NCBI GenBank assembly: GCA_913056365.1
Contig: CAJXLT010000020.1
Span: 1-47,463, forward strand
Length of the DNA stretch: 47,463 nucleotides
From: an uncultured Paenibacillaceae bacterium
Lineage (GTDB): Bacteria > Bacillota > Bacilli > Paenibacillales > K13
Direction: 5' to 3'
Of the stretch, positions 17,539 to 26,444 are shown piece after piece. The notes beneath the pieces were generated by a model. The model was given only the letters and a program-made list of their open reading frames with translations, had not been told where the DNA came from and made no database searches. How positions within the stretch are numbered: position 1 is the first letter of the stretch; the number at the start of each line of letters is the position of its first letter. A program made the position numbers and the translations under genes.

Positions 17539-17587
17539 ATATAAAATATAAGCTAGTAGAGCAAGCGGTTACGAAGGAGGCGGTAAG

Positions 17588-18616
17588 ATGTCTATACTGT
17601 TCAGTCCATTTACAATACGTGGTGTTAAGTTGAAGAACCGGATTATGATGTCGCCAATGGGAACGGTGGCAGCTGACGAGCGGGGGCGGTTATCGGAGTG
17701 GCAATTTATTCATTACGGCTCACGCGCATTGGGTCAGGCTGGATTGATTATGATTGAAGTAACAGCTGTTGAAGAGCGAGGAGCCGACCCAGGTTCACTC
17801 GGACTATGGGATGACAGCCAGATGCATAAGCTAGGGGAATTAATCCGTCTGCTTAAGCGATATGGGGCTAAGGTGGGTGTCCAACTCGGGCATGTCGGTC
17901 GCAAGAAGGAATCTGGAATCGGGCTCTCATCATCCGGCTTGCCGTTCAGGGGGAAATCTACTGAAGCGCTAAGTCAGGAAGGGATTGTCGAAGTCGTTAG
18001 GGCGTTCGGTCATGCGGCCAGTCGGGCAAGGCAAGCTGGAGCAGATGTTATCGAATTGCATGCTGCGCACGGCTATTTAATTAATGATTTTCTCTCCCCG
18101 ATAACGAATGTTCGTAACAACGATCCGTATGGTGGGGAGCGTATTCAGCGGTATCGATTCCTTCGCGAGATTATAGACAGCGTACGCGCAGTCTGGGAGG
18201 GACCGTTATTCGTTAGGGTATCTGCGCATGAATACGATGAGGCTGGCAATGGTATCGATGATCATCTTGTGTTCGCATCGTTCATGAAAGAACAAGGTGT
18301 AGACCTGATCGACGCGAGCAGTGGCGGGGTTACGGATCGGAAGCCGGACGTGTTCCCGGGGTATCAAGTGCAATATGCGGATGTTATTCGCAGGCGTTGC
18401 GGGCTTCCTACTGCGGCTGTGGGGCTAATAGGGACAGGCAATCAAGCCGAGGATATTCTGCGCGAAGGAAGTGCTGATCTGATTGCTGTGGGGCGAGCTA
18501 TGTTGAGAGATCCGTTCTGGCCGCGAACTGCTGCTGAGCAGCTTGGGGTTACAATTCCCGAGCCGAAGCCTTATGAGGGGCTCTGGTTCCCTCGCGGCTT
18601 GACTGAAGGGGGCTAA
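17588..18616 (+). CDS. Old Yellow Enzyme family NADH:flavin oxidoreductase (YqjM-like)
   Basis: An FMN-dependent ene-reductase of 342 residues with a TIM-barrel fold. It aligns in style with B. subtilis YqjM/NamA: start MSILFSPFTIRGVKLKNRIMM, substrate-binding pair and proton donor in HAAHGYLINDFLSP, phosphate-binding end AVGRAMLRDPFWP. YqjM has a redox-tuning cysteine in SPMCMYS; here the same place reads SPMGTVAA (Gly25), so that Cys is lost. AAGGAGGCGG is the ribosome site. The gene is single and divergent from the Lrp regulator. The substrate is unknown. Confidence 0.92.
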   Translation: MSILFSPFTIRGVKLKNRIMMSPMGTVAADERGRLSEWQFIHYGSRALGQAGLIMIEVTAVEERGADPGSLGLWDDSQMHKLGELIRLLKRYGAKVGVQLGHVGRKKESGIGLSSSGLPFRGKSTEALSQEGIVEVVRAFGHAASRARQAGADVIELHAAHGYLINDFLSPITNVRNNDPYGGERIQRYRFLREIIDSVRAVWEGPLFVRVSAHEYDEAGNGIDDHLVFASFMKEQGVDLIDASSGGVTDRKPDVFPGYQVQYADVIRRRCGLPTAAVGLIGTGNQAEDILREGSADLIAVGRAMLRDPFWPRTAAEQLGVTIPEPKPYEGLWFPRGLTEGG

Positions 18617-18736
18617 TCGCCGTGGAAGGCAAATGGAAGGCTGTGATACCTGCATTTGTGCAGGCATTGCTATTGTTGTCGGGTGGTGCGATTTGTTCAT
18701 ACAACCTTTATAATAGAGTGAAGGATGGTGATAGGC

Positions 18737-19150
18737 ATGCTTGCGCAAGCAATCAAGAAGAACTTGATTGAGAAAATTACAGAAGAAGTCGAACCAGCTT
18801 TTATTATCCTATTCGGTTCAGTTGCACGAGGAACGACCCATAGCGAAAGTGATATCGATCTTGCGTATTTCAGCAGCGTCAAGCAGCTATCAGCTTATGA
18901 ACGGTTTATCCTTGCTTCGGAGCTTGCGGCTATTGCAGGCTGTGAAGTGGATTTGGTGGATTTGATGCGATGCGATACGGTGTTTACGATGCAGATATTT
19001 GATCAAGGGGAACCGATATATATACAAGACCACAATGAATTTATTCGTCAAAGAATACGTGCCTATAGCATGTATGCAACATTAAGCGAGCAACGTGCGC
19101 CTATCATGGCTGCGATTCGTGAAAGAGGGGGAGTATTTGACGATGAATGA
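18737..19150 (+). CDS. mntA: MntA-type nucleotidyltransferase antitoxin
   Basis: A minimal nucleotidyltransferase of about 138 residues that in known MntA-HepT (type VII) pairs adenylylates the HEPN toxin and silences it. The signature GS-x10-D-x-D is intact in FGSVARGTTHSESDIDL. It overlaps hepT by 8 nt, so the two are translationally linked. A TATAAT lies at 18709-18714. The start is a choice: ATG 18737 (spacing fits GGTGAT) is preferred; ATG 18725 and GTG 18728 are in frame. Confidence 0.88.
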   Translation: MLAQAIKKNLIEKITEEVEPAFIILFGSVARGTTHSESDIDLAYFSSVKQLSAYERFILASELAAIAGCEVDLVDLMRCDTVFTMQIFDQGEPIYIQDHNEFIRQRIRAYSMYATLSEQRAPIMAAIRERGGVFDDE

Positions 19151-19547
19151 TATCTTAGTGAATAAAGCGGCGACAATCGAACGTTGTGTGAAGCGCATTC
19201 ATGAAGTGTACGAAGGTAATCCTCGTAACTTGAATGATTATACCAAACAGGACAGCATCATCTTAAATATTCAACGCGCTTGTGAGGCTAGCATCGATAT
19301 AGCGATGCATATCGTAAGTGAACGTAAGCTAGGTGTGCCCAAAGCAAGTCGCGAAGCATTCAAATTGCTCCATGAATCAGATATTCTGGATGCTGATCTA
19401 GCAAAAACATTGATGAATATGGTAGGGTTCCGGAATATCGCTGTGCATGACTACCAAACACTAGAGCTAGGAATTTTACAAGCGATAATAGACAAGCATA
19501 TGGAGGATTTCAAAAGATTCACGAAGATTATGCTGCAGTTAGAATGA
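19143..19547 (+). CDS. hepT: HepT-type HEPN ribonuclease toxin
   Basis: A 134-residue all-helical HEPN protein. The catalytic R-x4-H-x-Y motif is present as RNIAVHDY near residue 99; in characterised HepT proteins this is the RNase site and its Tyr is the residue AMPylated by MntA. The start at 19143 lies inside the end of mntA, after GAGGGGGAG. Both motifs are intact, so the pair looks functional. Roles in phage defence or plasmid upkeep are known for the family but not shown here. Confidence 0.9.
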   Translation: MNDILVNKAATIERCVKRIHEVYEGNPRNLNDYTKQDSIILNIQRACEASIDIAMHIVSERKLGVPKASREAFKLLHESDILDADLAKTLMNMVGFRNIAVHDYQTLELGILQAIIDKHMEDFKRFTKIMLQLE

Positions 19548-19715
19548 CTGGAGATGTCCATGATCATCTACCTCAAAATCCTTTAAGAATTCTCTAAGAA
19601 TTCCGTGCAGCTACTAATGATAAGATTACAGAGAATAGGTATGAGAGAGAGGGATATAGTAGTTAGCTAGTGTGTACATATACTGCATGAATAGATTACA
19701 GGGAAGTTGGTAGAT

Positions 19716-22700
19716 ATGATGGATGTTACGAATCGACGCTGGAGCCGGCTTGTGATGATGTGGGTGATGATATGGGTGATGATATGCATACTCATGGTAC
19801 CTAGTATTGGCGTTGCCGAGACTGCTGACAGCGATGCGACGTTAGAAGTTGGCAGTGATATTACAGGACATTGGGCTGAGATTGTGATGTCAGATTGGAT
19901 CGAGAAGGGATGGATTGAAGGATATCCGGACGGCAGTATTCGACCGAATGATCCCGTGACACGGGCAGAACTCGCCGCCTTGATTGGGCATCATCTGGAT
20001 ATGCAGACTTATGTGAACGGCATACCGTTCGATGATGTGAATCCACAAGCGTGGTATGCATCCGGGATTAGCAAGCTCGTCGAACTGGATGCCGTATCCG
20101 GGTATGATGACGGCAGCTTTCGCCCTGATCGCAAGATTACTAGACAGGAAGCAGCTGTCCTTATAGCTGGCATTACGGGTTTAACTGGTGACGGAGATGG
20201 TGTGAACGACTTGTTCTCAGACAATCTCCCTGTCTGGAGCCGTCCGGCCGCACAGGTAGTGCAAGGCTTCGGCTGGATGGTAGGGGATACTGCTGGCACA
20301 TTCCGTCCGCGTGCGAATCTAACACGTGCTGAGACGGTTGTCGCATTGGACAGCATGTTCAAGCAATTCACCTTGCAGCAAGGACTGGTTCTCGATCAGG
20401 CGCGCAATTATGGACCCAACCAAGGGCGTGTCAGTATAGACAGTGATGTGGAATTGAAGACTTCCGGTATTCATCTGCAGCAGGTCGATGTGCTCGGACA
20501 GCTGACTGTCGGTGAGGATATCGGTGACGGAGATGCCGAATTGACGAATGTCCGCGTAGAGGGAGAGACGTTCATTCGGGGCGGCGGCGAGAATAGCGTA
20601 CACTTGAACGGTGTGAATTTGACTGAGACAGTGGTCGACAAAGAGAGCGGATTCGTGCGGATTGTGGCTTCAGATGAATCAAGCATAGAGCTGCTGAATG
20701 TGAACTCTCCCACTCTATTCGAACTGGACTCCGGCGAAATTGACGAGCTCGTTATTGGAGAGGGTGCGGCTGGAACTGTCATTACACTTGCGGAAGGGAC
20801 CGTGATTCGCAAGCTGATCGTATACGCTGCCCCTGTCACGTTCAAGGGTGCTGGTACGATTGAAGAAGCGGAAATATATGCAGAGCCGGTCACATTCGAG
20901 AATCCGCCTCTGTCGATGAGCTGCGGCGGGTCGTCTATATGTCCACAGACGGGAGTTGTCAGCAATGACTCGCGACGAGACAGGACAACGGTAACCGAGC
21001 TAGTGTATAGTCCGGCTTCCTTAGTTCTGGAAGGCTTAGGATCGGTTGAATCGATTGAACTGCAGGCGATATGGTCTAACAGTTCGCAGACAATCGTGAC
21101 TACTGAGGCAGAATGGACGAGTGAGAATGATAGTGTGGCGTCTGTCAGTGACGGAGCAGTGACGTCAATCGGATATGGGGACACGAATGTACTTGCTGCA
21201 TACCGCGGACACACTGTTCGAATGCCAGTCTCTGTAGTTCCAACCGTGACTGGTCTAGTCTATGATCCGACTTCCCTTTACTTCGATGTTACAGGTGAAT
21301 CAGCGCGGATTGAGCTTGCCATTGCCCTTAGTGACGGGGAAGTAGTTGACGTATCAGAGGACGCGACTTGGTCGAGCTTGGACGTGAGTGTAGCTTCGGT
21401 CGACGCTGGTGAAGTGACAGCGCAAGGTTTCGGCGCGACGACAGTACGGGCAGCATATGACGGGCTGACGGTGGAAGTGCCGGTAGTGGTAGAATCTGTT
21501 GTGACGGGATTAGTTGCAGATCCTGCCTCTCTCTCCTTCGCAGGATTGTGGGACCCGCAGCAGATTAGTCTGGAAGCAAGTTACAGCGATGGCTCAACGG
21601 TAGATGTAACGGCAGCAGCGGACTGGACAAGCGTCAATCCTTCTGTTGCAACTGTGAACGATAGCGGTATGGTGAATCCGGTCAGTGCTGGTGTAACAGT
21701 AGTTAGCGCAGTCCATCATGGCCAGACGGTGGAAGTTCCGGCAGTGGTGGAATCTGTCATGACGGGATTGGTTGCCGAACCGGCTTCCCTCTCCTTCGCA
21801 GAATTGTGGGACCCGCAGCAGATTAGTCTGGAAACGAGTTACAGCGATGGCTCAACGGTAGATGTAACAGATGCAGCGAATTGGACTAGCGCAGATTCTT
21901 CTGTAGCGACAGTGGACGATAGCGGCATGGTCACACCAATCGGTGCCGGTAATACGGTAATCAGCGCTGTCTATGCAGGTCAGACAGTGGAAGTGCCTGT
22001 AGAAGCTAATGTGGTCTTGACCGGAGTGAGAAGTTCGGTAGGAGGCTCGCTTGATCTTGGCGGGGCGAGTGGTCCAACCGCGGTTCAACTCATAGCTGAA
22101 TACAGTGACGGTTCAGAGCAGGATGTAAGCAATGATGTGACATGGTCCAGTGCCAATAGTGGAGTAGCAACAGTAAGTGCGAGTGGGACTATAACGCCGA
22201 TCGCTCATGGTGATACTGTCATCACGGCAAGCTATGAAGGTATAGATACGGAAATATCCGTATCCGTGGAAGTTGCATTCACTGGCGGTACAGGATCGGT
22301 AACAGAACCTTACGAGATCACGACAGCCGAGCAAGTGAGTGGATTGAGGTTCTATACTGGTGAGCAGAGTGAGGATGTATACTTCGAGCTAACGGGTGAT
22401 GTCGATATGAGTACTGCTGACTTTATCGACGAGGTAGAAGGCTGGGTGCCGATCGGCACGGATTCGGCTCCGTTCCTCGGAACCCTGGACGGCAATGGAC
22501 ACACCATCAGTAACCTGCGTATTGATCGCCCTGATCAGAACGATCAAGGCTTGTTCGGTTCGTTGGAGGGAACGGTGAAGAATCTGCATCTAGAAGAGGT
22601 CGAAGTTACCGGTAAGAATAGAGTTGGTGCGCTTGCCGGGGATATGTTTGACAGTACAATCGAAGGGGTTACGGCTACTGGCAGCATCGTCACAACAGAA

Positions 22701-23285
22701 TTCAATACTGGCGGATCGAACGCTGGCGGATTGATCGGGTATGCTACCGGTAGCGTGATCCAGTATGCGGGAGCGGACGTTGCTGTTACCGGAGTGGACC
22801 ACAATATAGGCGGGCTTGTCGGAAGGGCGTACAACACCCAAATTATACAATCTTATTCACATGGGGATGTGAATGGGAGGAGCGGAGAAGCTATTAATAT
22901 GGGCGGTCTTGTTGGTTCCTTTTCCGGGAATCCCTGGGACGACATCAGCATTCAAGACAGCCATGCAACGGGAACGATTAACAATGGAGGTTTCCGAAGC
23001 GGGGGGTTGGTCGGAGTGATAACAGATGCTTCGATAACGAATGCTTATGCGTCGGGAACAGTCAACGCTTCCGGCGGTTCATTAGGCGGACTCGTCGGTG
23101 ATCCTTCTAACGTGACTATCGAAGCGTCCTTTTATACAGATGATCAATATGGCGAGGCTGCGAGTAGAGGAACTGTCATAACCGCAGTGGAACTGGCAGA
23201 CATGCTAACTTTCACCGATGCGGGGTGGATTTTCCCGGAACCATGGGTAATGGGTGCTGACCGTCCTGTTCTCTGGTGGGAATAG
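19716..23285 (+). CDS. S-layer-homology surface protein with Ig-like (Big) and GLUG repeats
   Basis: A secreted wall-bound protein of about 1,189 residues. The signal peptide covers the first 35 residues (hydrophobic core VMMWVMIWVMICILMV, likely cut after GVA). Three SLH domains follow (HWAEIVMSDWIEKGWIEGYP; YDDGSFRPDRKITRQEA; GTFRPRANLTRAETVV) for binding pyruvylated wall polymer. Residues about 220-400 form a beta-helix-like stretch. Five Ig-like units of about 86 residues run from 20992 to 22290. The last 330 residues carry GLUG-type turns (GLFGSLEG, GGLIGYATGS, GGLVGVITDA). ATG 19716 is favoured by the GGGAAG ribosome site. Likely adhesin or envelope scaffold; the partner is unknown. Confidence 0.9.
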   Translation: MMDVTNRRWSRLVMMWVMIWVMICILMVPSIGVAETADSDATLEVGSDITGHWAEIVMSDWIEKGWIEGYPDGSIRPNDPVTRAELAALIGHHLDMQTYVNGIPFDDVNPQAWYASGISKLVELDAVSGYDDGSFRPDRKITRQEAAVLIAGITGLTGDGDGVNDLFSDNLPVWSRPAAQVVQGFGWMVGDTAGTFRPRANLTRAETVVALDSMFKQFTLQQGLVLDQARNYGPNQGRVSIDSDVELKTSGIHLQQVDVLGQLTVGEDIGDGDAELTNVRVEGETFIRGGGENSVHLNGVNLTETVVDKESGFVRIVASDESSIELLNVNSPTLFELDSGEIDELVIGEGAAGTVITLAEGTVIRKLIVYAAPVTFKGAGTIEEAEIYAEPVTFENPPLSMSCGGSSICPQTGVVSNDSRRDRTTVTELVYSPASLVLEGLGSVESIELQAIWSNSSQTIVTTEAEWTSENDSVASVSDGAVTSIGYGDTNVLAAYRGHTVRMPVSVVPTVTGLVYDPTSLYFDVTGESARIELAIALSDGEVVDVSEDATWSSLDVSVASVDAGEVTAQGFGATTVRAAYDGLTVEVPVVVESVVTGLVADPASLSFAGLWDPQQISLEASYSDGSTVDVTAAADWTSVNPSVATVNDSGMVNPVSAGVTVVSAVHHGQTVEVPAVVESVMTGLVAEPASLSFAELWDPQQISLETSYSDGSTVDVTDAANWTSADSSVATVDDSGMVTPIGAGNTVISAVYAGQTVEVPVEANVVLTGVRSSVGGSLDLGGASGPTAVQLIAEYSDGSEQDVSNDVTWSSANSGVATVSASGTITPIAHGDTVITASYEGIDTEISVSVEVAFTGGTGSVTEPYEITTAEQVSGLRFYTGEQSEDVYFELTGDVDMSTADFIDEVEGWVPIGTDSAPFLGTLDGNGHTISNLRIDRPDQNDQGLFGSLEGTVKNLHLEEVEVTGKNRVGALAGDMFDSTIEGVTATGSIVTTEFNTGGSNAGGLIGYATGSVIQYAGADVAVTGVDHNIGGLVGRAYNTQIIQSYSHGDVNGRSGEAINMGGLVGSFSGNPWDDISIQDSHATGTINNGGFRSGGLVGVITDASITNAYASGTVNASGGSLGGLVGDPSNVTIEASFYTDDQYGEAASRGTVITAVELADMLTFTDAGWIFPEPWVMGADRPVLWWE
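21501..22017 (+). repeat. 258-bp tandem duplication of an Ig-like unit
   Basis: Two consecutive Ig-like units in the SLH protein are nearly the same in DNA, offset by exactly 258 bp (86 codons). The run around 21545-21613 (WDPQQISLE, YSDGSTVDVT) recurs at 21803-21871 with few changes. The other three units are much more diverged, so this duplication is recent. Confidence 0.85.
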
Positions 23286-23343
23286 CTCGGCACTCTGCGC
23301 AGGAATGATGAAGCTTAGTATTCGAATGGAATAGCAAGAAGAA

Positions 23344-23380
23344 CACAATCCGTCGTTCCCGAGTGGAGCGGCGGATTGTG
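23344..23380. terminator. 12-bp hairpin between convergent genes
   Basis: CACAATCCGTCG (23344-23355) pairs with CGGCGGATTGTG (23369-23380). The SLH gene ends before it and the minus-strand merR gene ends after it. The T-rich tail is only weak, so termination is probable but not certain. Confidence 0.55.
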
Positions 23381-23413
23381 CTGTAATCCGAGCGTGACTA
23401 AGCACGAATATCC

Positions 23414-23863
23414 TCATGCCTTCTGAGCGGAGGGTGAGTAAAATACGTCACAATGCATATGACGCAGGTTGCTCCAGTTTCTAGGATTGGTAGTGTCTGG
23501 TGAGCGGTGATCTAAAATGGCTTGATAGAGGTCGATTTTTTGTTCCAAATGGGCAACGTGTTGTTTGGCTTCTTCGAGCTTAACGAGCGCTGCTTCCTTA
23601 TGCTCCTTCATGAGTGCGCACCGTTGCGGAATAGTCGTATCCCCTTTGAGACAGAGATCGATGTACATTTTAATAACCTCAATCGGCATCCCGGATTGCT
23701 TGAGGCATCTGACACCATGCAACCAGTTGATCGATTCTTCGTCGAACATTCGAATGTTGTTGGCGTTGCGCTGTACGCTTGGCACCAGGCCTTTATCCGT
23801 GTAGAAGCGTACGGCGTGTTCCGTGAGTCCCGTTATCTGTGCCGCTTCTTTGACCGTATGCAT
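23414..23863 (-). CDS. MerR family transcriptional regulator
   Basis: A 149-residue regulator with the MerR winged helix at the N-terminus (MHTVKEAAQITGLTEHAVRFY) and a long coiled-coil helix (LVKLEEAKQHVAHLEQKID). Members of this subgroup often sit beside aldo-keto reductases or other stress enzymes and act at promoters with a stretched spacer. It diverges from the aldo-keto reductase at 24035, whose promoter carries such a palindrome. The effector is unknown; cysteines are few, so a metal site is not evident. Confidence 0.92.
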   Translation of the reverse strand: MHTVKEAAQITGLTEHAVRFYTDKGLVPSVQRNANNIRMFDEESINWLHGVRCLKQSGMPIEVIKMYIDLCLKGDTTIPQRCALMKEHKEAALVKLEEAKQHVAHLEQKIDLYQAILDHRSPDTTNPRNWSNLRHMHCDVFYSPSAQKA

Positions 23864-23901
23864 GTGGAATCCTCCTTGGGAAATAAATGTTAGTGAGCAG
23901 C

Positions 23902-23932
23902 TTGACTTCGTGTAACACGAAGGTACTACCCT
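23902..23932 (+). promoter_or_regulatory. MerR-type promoter/operator for the aldo-keto reductase
   Basis: TTGACT (23902-23907) and TACCCT (23927-23932) are 19 bp apart, the overlong spacing typical of MerR-activated promoters. Inside is the near-perfect palindrome CTTCGTGT-A-ACACGAAG (23906-23922). It sits between the divergent merR and reductase genes. Confidence 0.75.
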
Positions 23933-24034
23933 TATTGTAATGCAACAGAGCCGTTAGTGGAATCACCGCTCCAGCACCTGATTCCCGAGGCGTGCCGGTT
24001 GCTGTTATACAATTGAACTCTGGGAGGAATGACC

Positions 24035-24886
24035 ATGCAAACCGTAACACTGAACAATGGAGTGAACATGCCGATTATCGGCTTCGGTGTGTACCAGATA
24101 CCCGATGCTGAGGAGTGCGAAAATGCGGTATACGAAGCGCTGATGACCGGTTACCGTCTGATCGACACAGCCGCCGGTTATCTGAATGAGGAAGCGGTCG
24201 GACGCGCGATCAAGCGCAGCGGCGTACCGCGTGAGGAACTGTTCATCACGACCAAGCTCTGGATTCAGGATGCCGGCTACGAGAGCGCCAAGCTGGTGTT
24301 CGCCAAATCATTGAATAAGCTTCAGCTCGACTATCTTGATCTGTACCTCATTCACCAGCCGTTCGGCGACTACTACGGCGCTTGGCGCGCGATGGAAGAC
24401 CTGTACCGCGAAGGCAAGATCAAGGCGATCGGTGTTAGTAACTTCTTGCCCGATCGTCTGATGGACCTCATCGTGCATAACGAAATCGTGCCAGCCGTCA
24501 ATCAGGTCGAAACGCATCCATTTTACCAGCAGATCGAGAGTGCCGCTTTTATGAAAGAGCAAGGAGTCCAGCATCAGTCGTGGGCGCCATTCGCAGAAGG
24601 ACGCAACAATATGTTCGGCAATGAAGTGCTGACCTCAATCGCCGCCAAGCACAACAAGTCCGTCGCCCAGGTCGTGTTGCGCTGGCTGGTTCAGCGTGAA
24701 GTCGTGGTCATTCCGAAATCGGTGAATAAAGAGCGAATCGTCGAAAACTTCGACATTTTTGATTTTGAGTTGGATGTGGACGATATCGAACAAATTACCT
24801 CCCTCGATACGCGGGACAGTCTTTTCTTATCCTACCACGATCCGAAGTTCGCCAAGATGCTTGGCACCTTGAGAGTCGATCTGTAG
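24035..24886 (+). CDS. aldo/keto reductase (AKR5-like)
   Basis: An NADPH-dependent carbonyl reductase of 283 residues. The start [35 protein letters not shown] with catalytic Asp and Tyr, the Lys in FITTKLWI and the His in LYLIHQPF form the tetrad. The cofactor loop reads [18 protein letters not shown] 24035 is 7 nt from GGGAGG; an ATG 6 nt earlier is too close. It is probably switched on by the divergent MerR regulator and ends in a terminator. More GC-rich than the surrounding genes. The natural substrate is unknown; methylglyoxal-type aldehydes are the usual guess for the family. Confidence 0.93.
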   Translation: MQTVTLNNGVNMPIIGFGVYQIPDAEECENAVYEALMTGYRLIDTAAGYLNEEAVGRAIKRSGVPREELFITTKLWIQDAGYESAKLVFAKSLNKLQLDYLDLYLIHQPFGDYYGAWRAMEDLYREGKIKAIGVSNFLPDRLMDLIVHNEIVPAVNQVETHPFYQQIESAAFMKEQGVQHQSWAPFAEGRNNMFGNEVLTSIAAKHNKSVAQVVLRWLVQREVVVIPKSVNKERIVENFDIFDFELDVDDIEQITSLDTRDSLFLSYHDPKFAKMLGTLRVDL

Positions 24887-24937
24887 ACCTTAATTCGTGA
24901 TACGGTTCCCCGCGCTGTCTGTAACGGCAAGTTTTAG

Positions 24938-24965
24938 GGCCATCCTTTGCGGGATGGCCGTTTCC
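24938..24965. terminator. terminator between two convergent aldo-keto reductase genes
   Basis: GGCCATCC-TTTGC-GGGATGGCC, then GTTTCCTT. It lies between the facing genes and can stop transcription of the plus-strand gene. Confidence 0.75.
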
Positions 24966-24975
24966 TTAAAAGGTG

Positions 24976-25839
24976 TTATCGGCGAATAAATAGCTTCATT
25001 AACTTCACGTAAATCGGGTTGACCATGAAGCCTGTCGGGCTTACAGAATATCTCTTTCCCGTGTCTAAACGCCGGATTCGTTCCATTTCCTCCTCGTCCA
25101 GCTCAAAGTCGAATATTTCGCTATTTTCTTTTATCCTTTGAGGATTCGACGATTTGGGGATGACAATAATCCCGCGCTCCAGATGCCAGCGCAAAATGAC
25201 TTGCGCAACCGACTTGCGATGTCGAAGGGCGATTGCGGCCAGCTCCGGATGCTCCAGAAGCACTTTGCTTCCCTGCCCCAACGGGCCCCAGGCCTCATGC
25301 TGAATCCGATTCCGAACCATATAATCATGCAATTCGCGTTGTGGGAATTCCGGATGGGTTTCAATCTGATTCACCATCGGCGAAATCCGAGAGTTCTTCA
25401 TGAGGTGCTCCAGATGCTGGATCTCGAAATTAGCAACGCCTATTACTTTTATCTTACCTTCGACGTACAACTCCTCTATCGCCTTCCACGCTTCCACATA
25501 ATAAGGACCAGCGAAATGAATCAAATACATATCGAGATAAGTTACGTTTAGCCTCCGGCAAGACTGCTCGAACGCCTTTCTCGTCGCATGATACCCGAGA
25601 TCAGTCGTCCATGCTTTGGAGGTAATGAAGAACTCCTCCCGGGGAATACCACTTTTTTGAATGACCCGACCTAGCGCCGTTTCATTGCCGTATATTTTCG
25701 CTGTATCGAAATGGCGATATCCAATTCGAACAGCCTCCTCGACCGTCCTCTCGAAGGCCTCCCCGTCTTTGATCTTATATAGACCGAATCCGAGTTGAGG
25801 AATGTTGACTCCGTTTGCTGCTTCGATTGTCCGATTCAT
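24976..25839 (-). CDS. aldo/keto reductase, second copy
   Basis: 287 residues, with the same plan as the gene at 24035 but clearly diverged: ANGVNIPQLGFGLYKI, HFDTAKIYGNETALG (Asp, Tyr), FITSKAWT (Lys), MYLIHFAG (His), VIPKSSNPQRIKEN. In the active site the usual LIHxP is LIHFA. The C-terminus is longer and basic (KLMKLFIRR). Its start overlaps the arsR stop by 4 nt (ATGA), with AGGTGA upstream, so it is the second gene of an arsR-reductase operon. Two facing reductases with different regulators suggest separate inducing signals. Confidence 0.92.
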   Translation of the reverse strand: MNRTIEAANGVNIPQLGFGLYKIKDGEAFERTVEEAVRIGYRHFDTAKIYGNETALGRVIQKSGIPREEFFITSKAWTTDLGYHATRKAFEQSCRRLNVTYLDMYLIHFAGPYYVEAWKAIEELYVEGKIKVIGVANFEIQHLEHLMKNSRISPMVNQIETHPEFPQRELHDYMVRNRIQHEAWGPLGQGSKVLLEHPELAAIALRHRKSVAQVILRWHLERGIIVIPKSSNPQRIKENSEIFDFELDEEEMERIRRLDTGKRYSVSPTGFMVNPIYVKLMKLFIRR

Positions 25840-26216
25840 TGAAGATCACCTCTCCCTGTTCTTCCGAATCGTTCTTCCGATGCGTGTCCTTCACATTGCG
25901 CAAGTACATTTTCGATTTCATTCACCAGGCTTTTCAACAACTTCAGCTTGCTTCCGGAGTCCAGGCGATAATAGTTGAGGGTCCCTTCTTTACGAACGCT
26001 TATAATTTGCGCCTCTTTTAATATTTTCAGATGATGCGATACGGCAGGCCGGGATAGGTGAGTTTGCACCCTGATTTCGCCCACGCGCATGCCGGGTTTC
26101 GGTCCTTGAATCAAGACCATGAGGATGGCTTGCCGGGTTTCGTCTCCGATCGCGTTAAACACTTTCTGATTGTTCTTAAATTCGATGGCGATATTAGCCG
26201 CAAGTTCCTGATCCAC
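25836..26216 (-). CDS. ArsR/SmtB family repressor
   Basis: A 126-residue winged-helix repressor: FNAIGDETRQAILMVLIQGP, then the recognition helix in THLSRPAVSHHLKILKEA and the wing ISVRKEGTLNYYRLD. The metal-binding cysteines of classical ArsR (CVC) are absent, so the signal may not be a metal. It starts at GTG 26216 behind GGGGAG. It is the first gene of an operon with the aldo-keto reductase, which it probably controls. Confidence 0.9.
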   Translation of the reverse strand: MDQELAANIAIEFKNNQKVFNAIGDETRQAILMVLIQGPKPGMRVGEIRVQTHLSRPAVSHHLKILKEAQIISVRKEGTLNYYRLDSGSKLKLLKSLVNEIENVLAQCEGHASEERFGRTGRGDLQ

Positions 26217-26444
26217 GAAACTCCCCCTTTTTCGTTCAATCGTTTAATTCTTTTTACGGATTTAGGGTATCACATCTCGAATTCGGTTGCATTTCGGGAA
26301 AGAAAATCAAGAACCTTTTTTTTCCATGACCAGAATCATTACGGCGTTAAGCGCCGGGGTGGTCACCGTTCACGCGCTCAGCATCGCCAGGCAAGCAGAC
26401 TAGCGCCATCGCCACCATGGACATCAGCTCCCGCGCAGCATTAA

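Noticed and set aside
20471-21214. Long minus-strand open frame opposite the SLH protein
   Set aside because: Ser/Thr/Pro-rich complement of repetitive coding sequence; no start signal and no family likeness.
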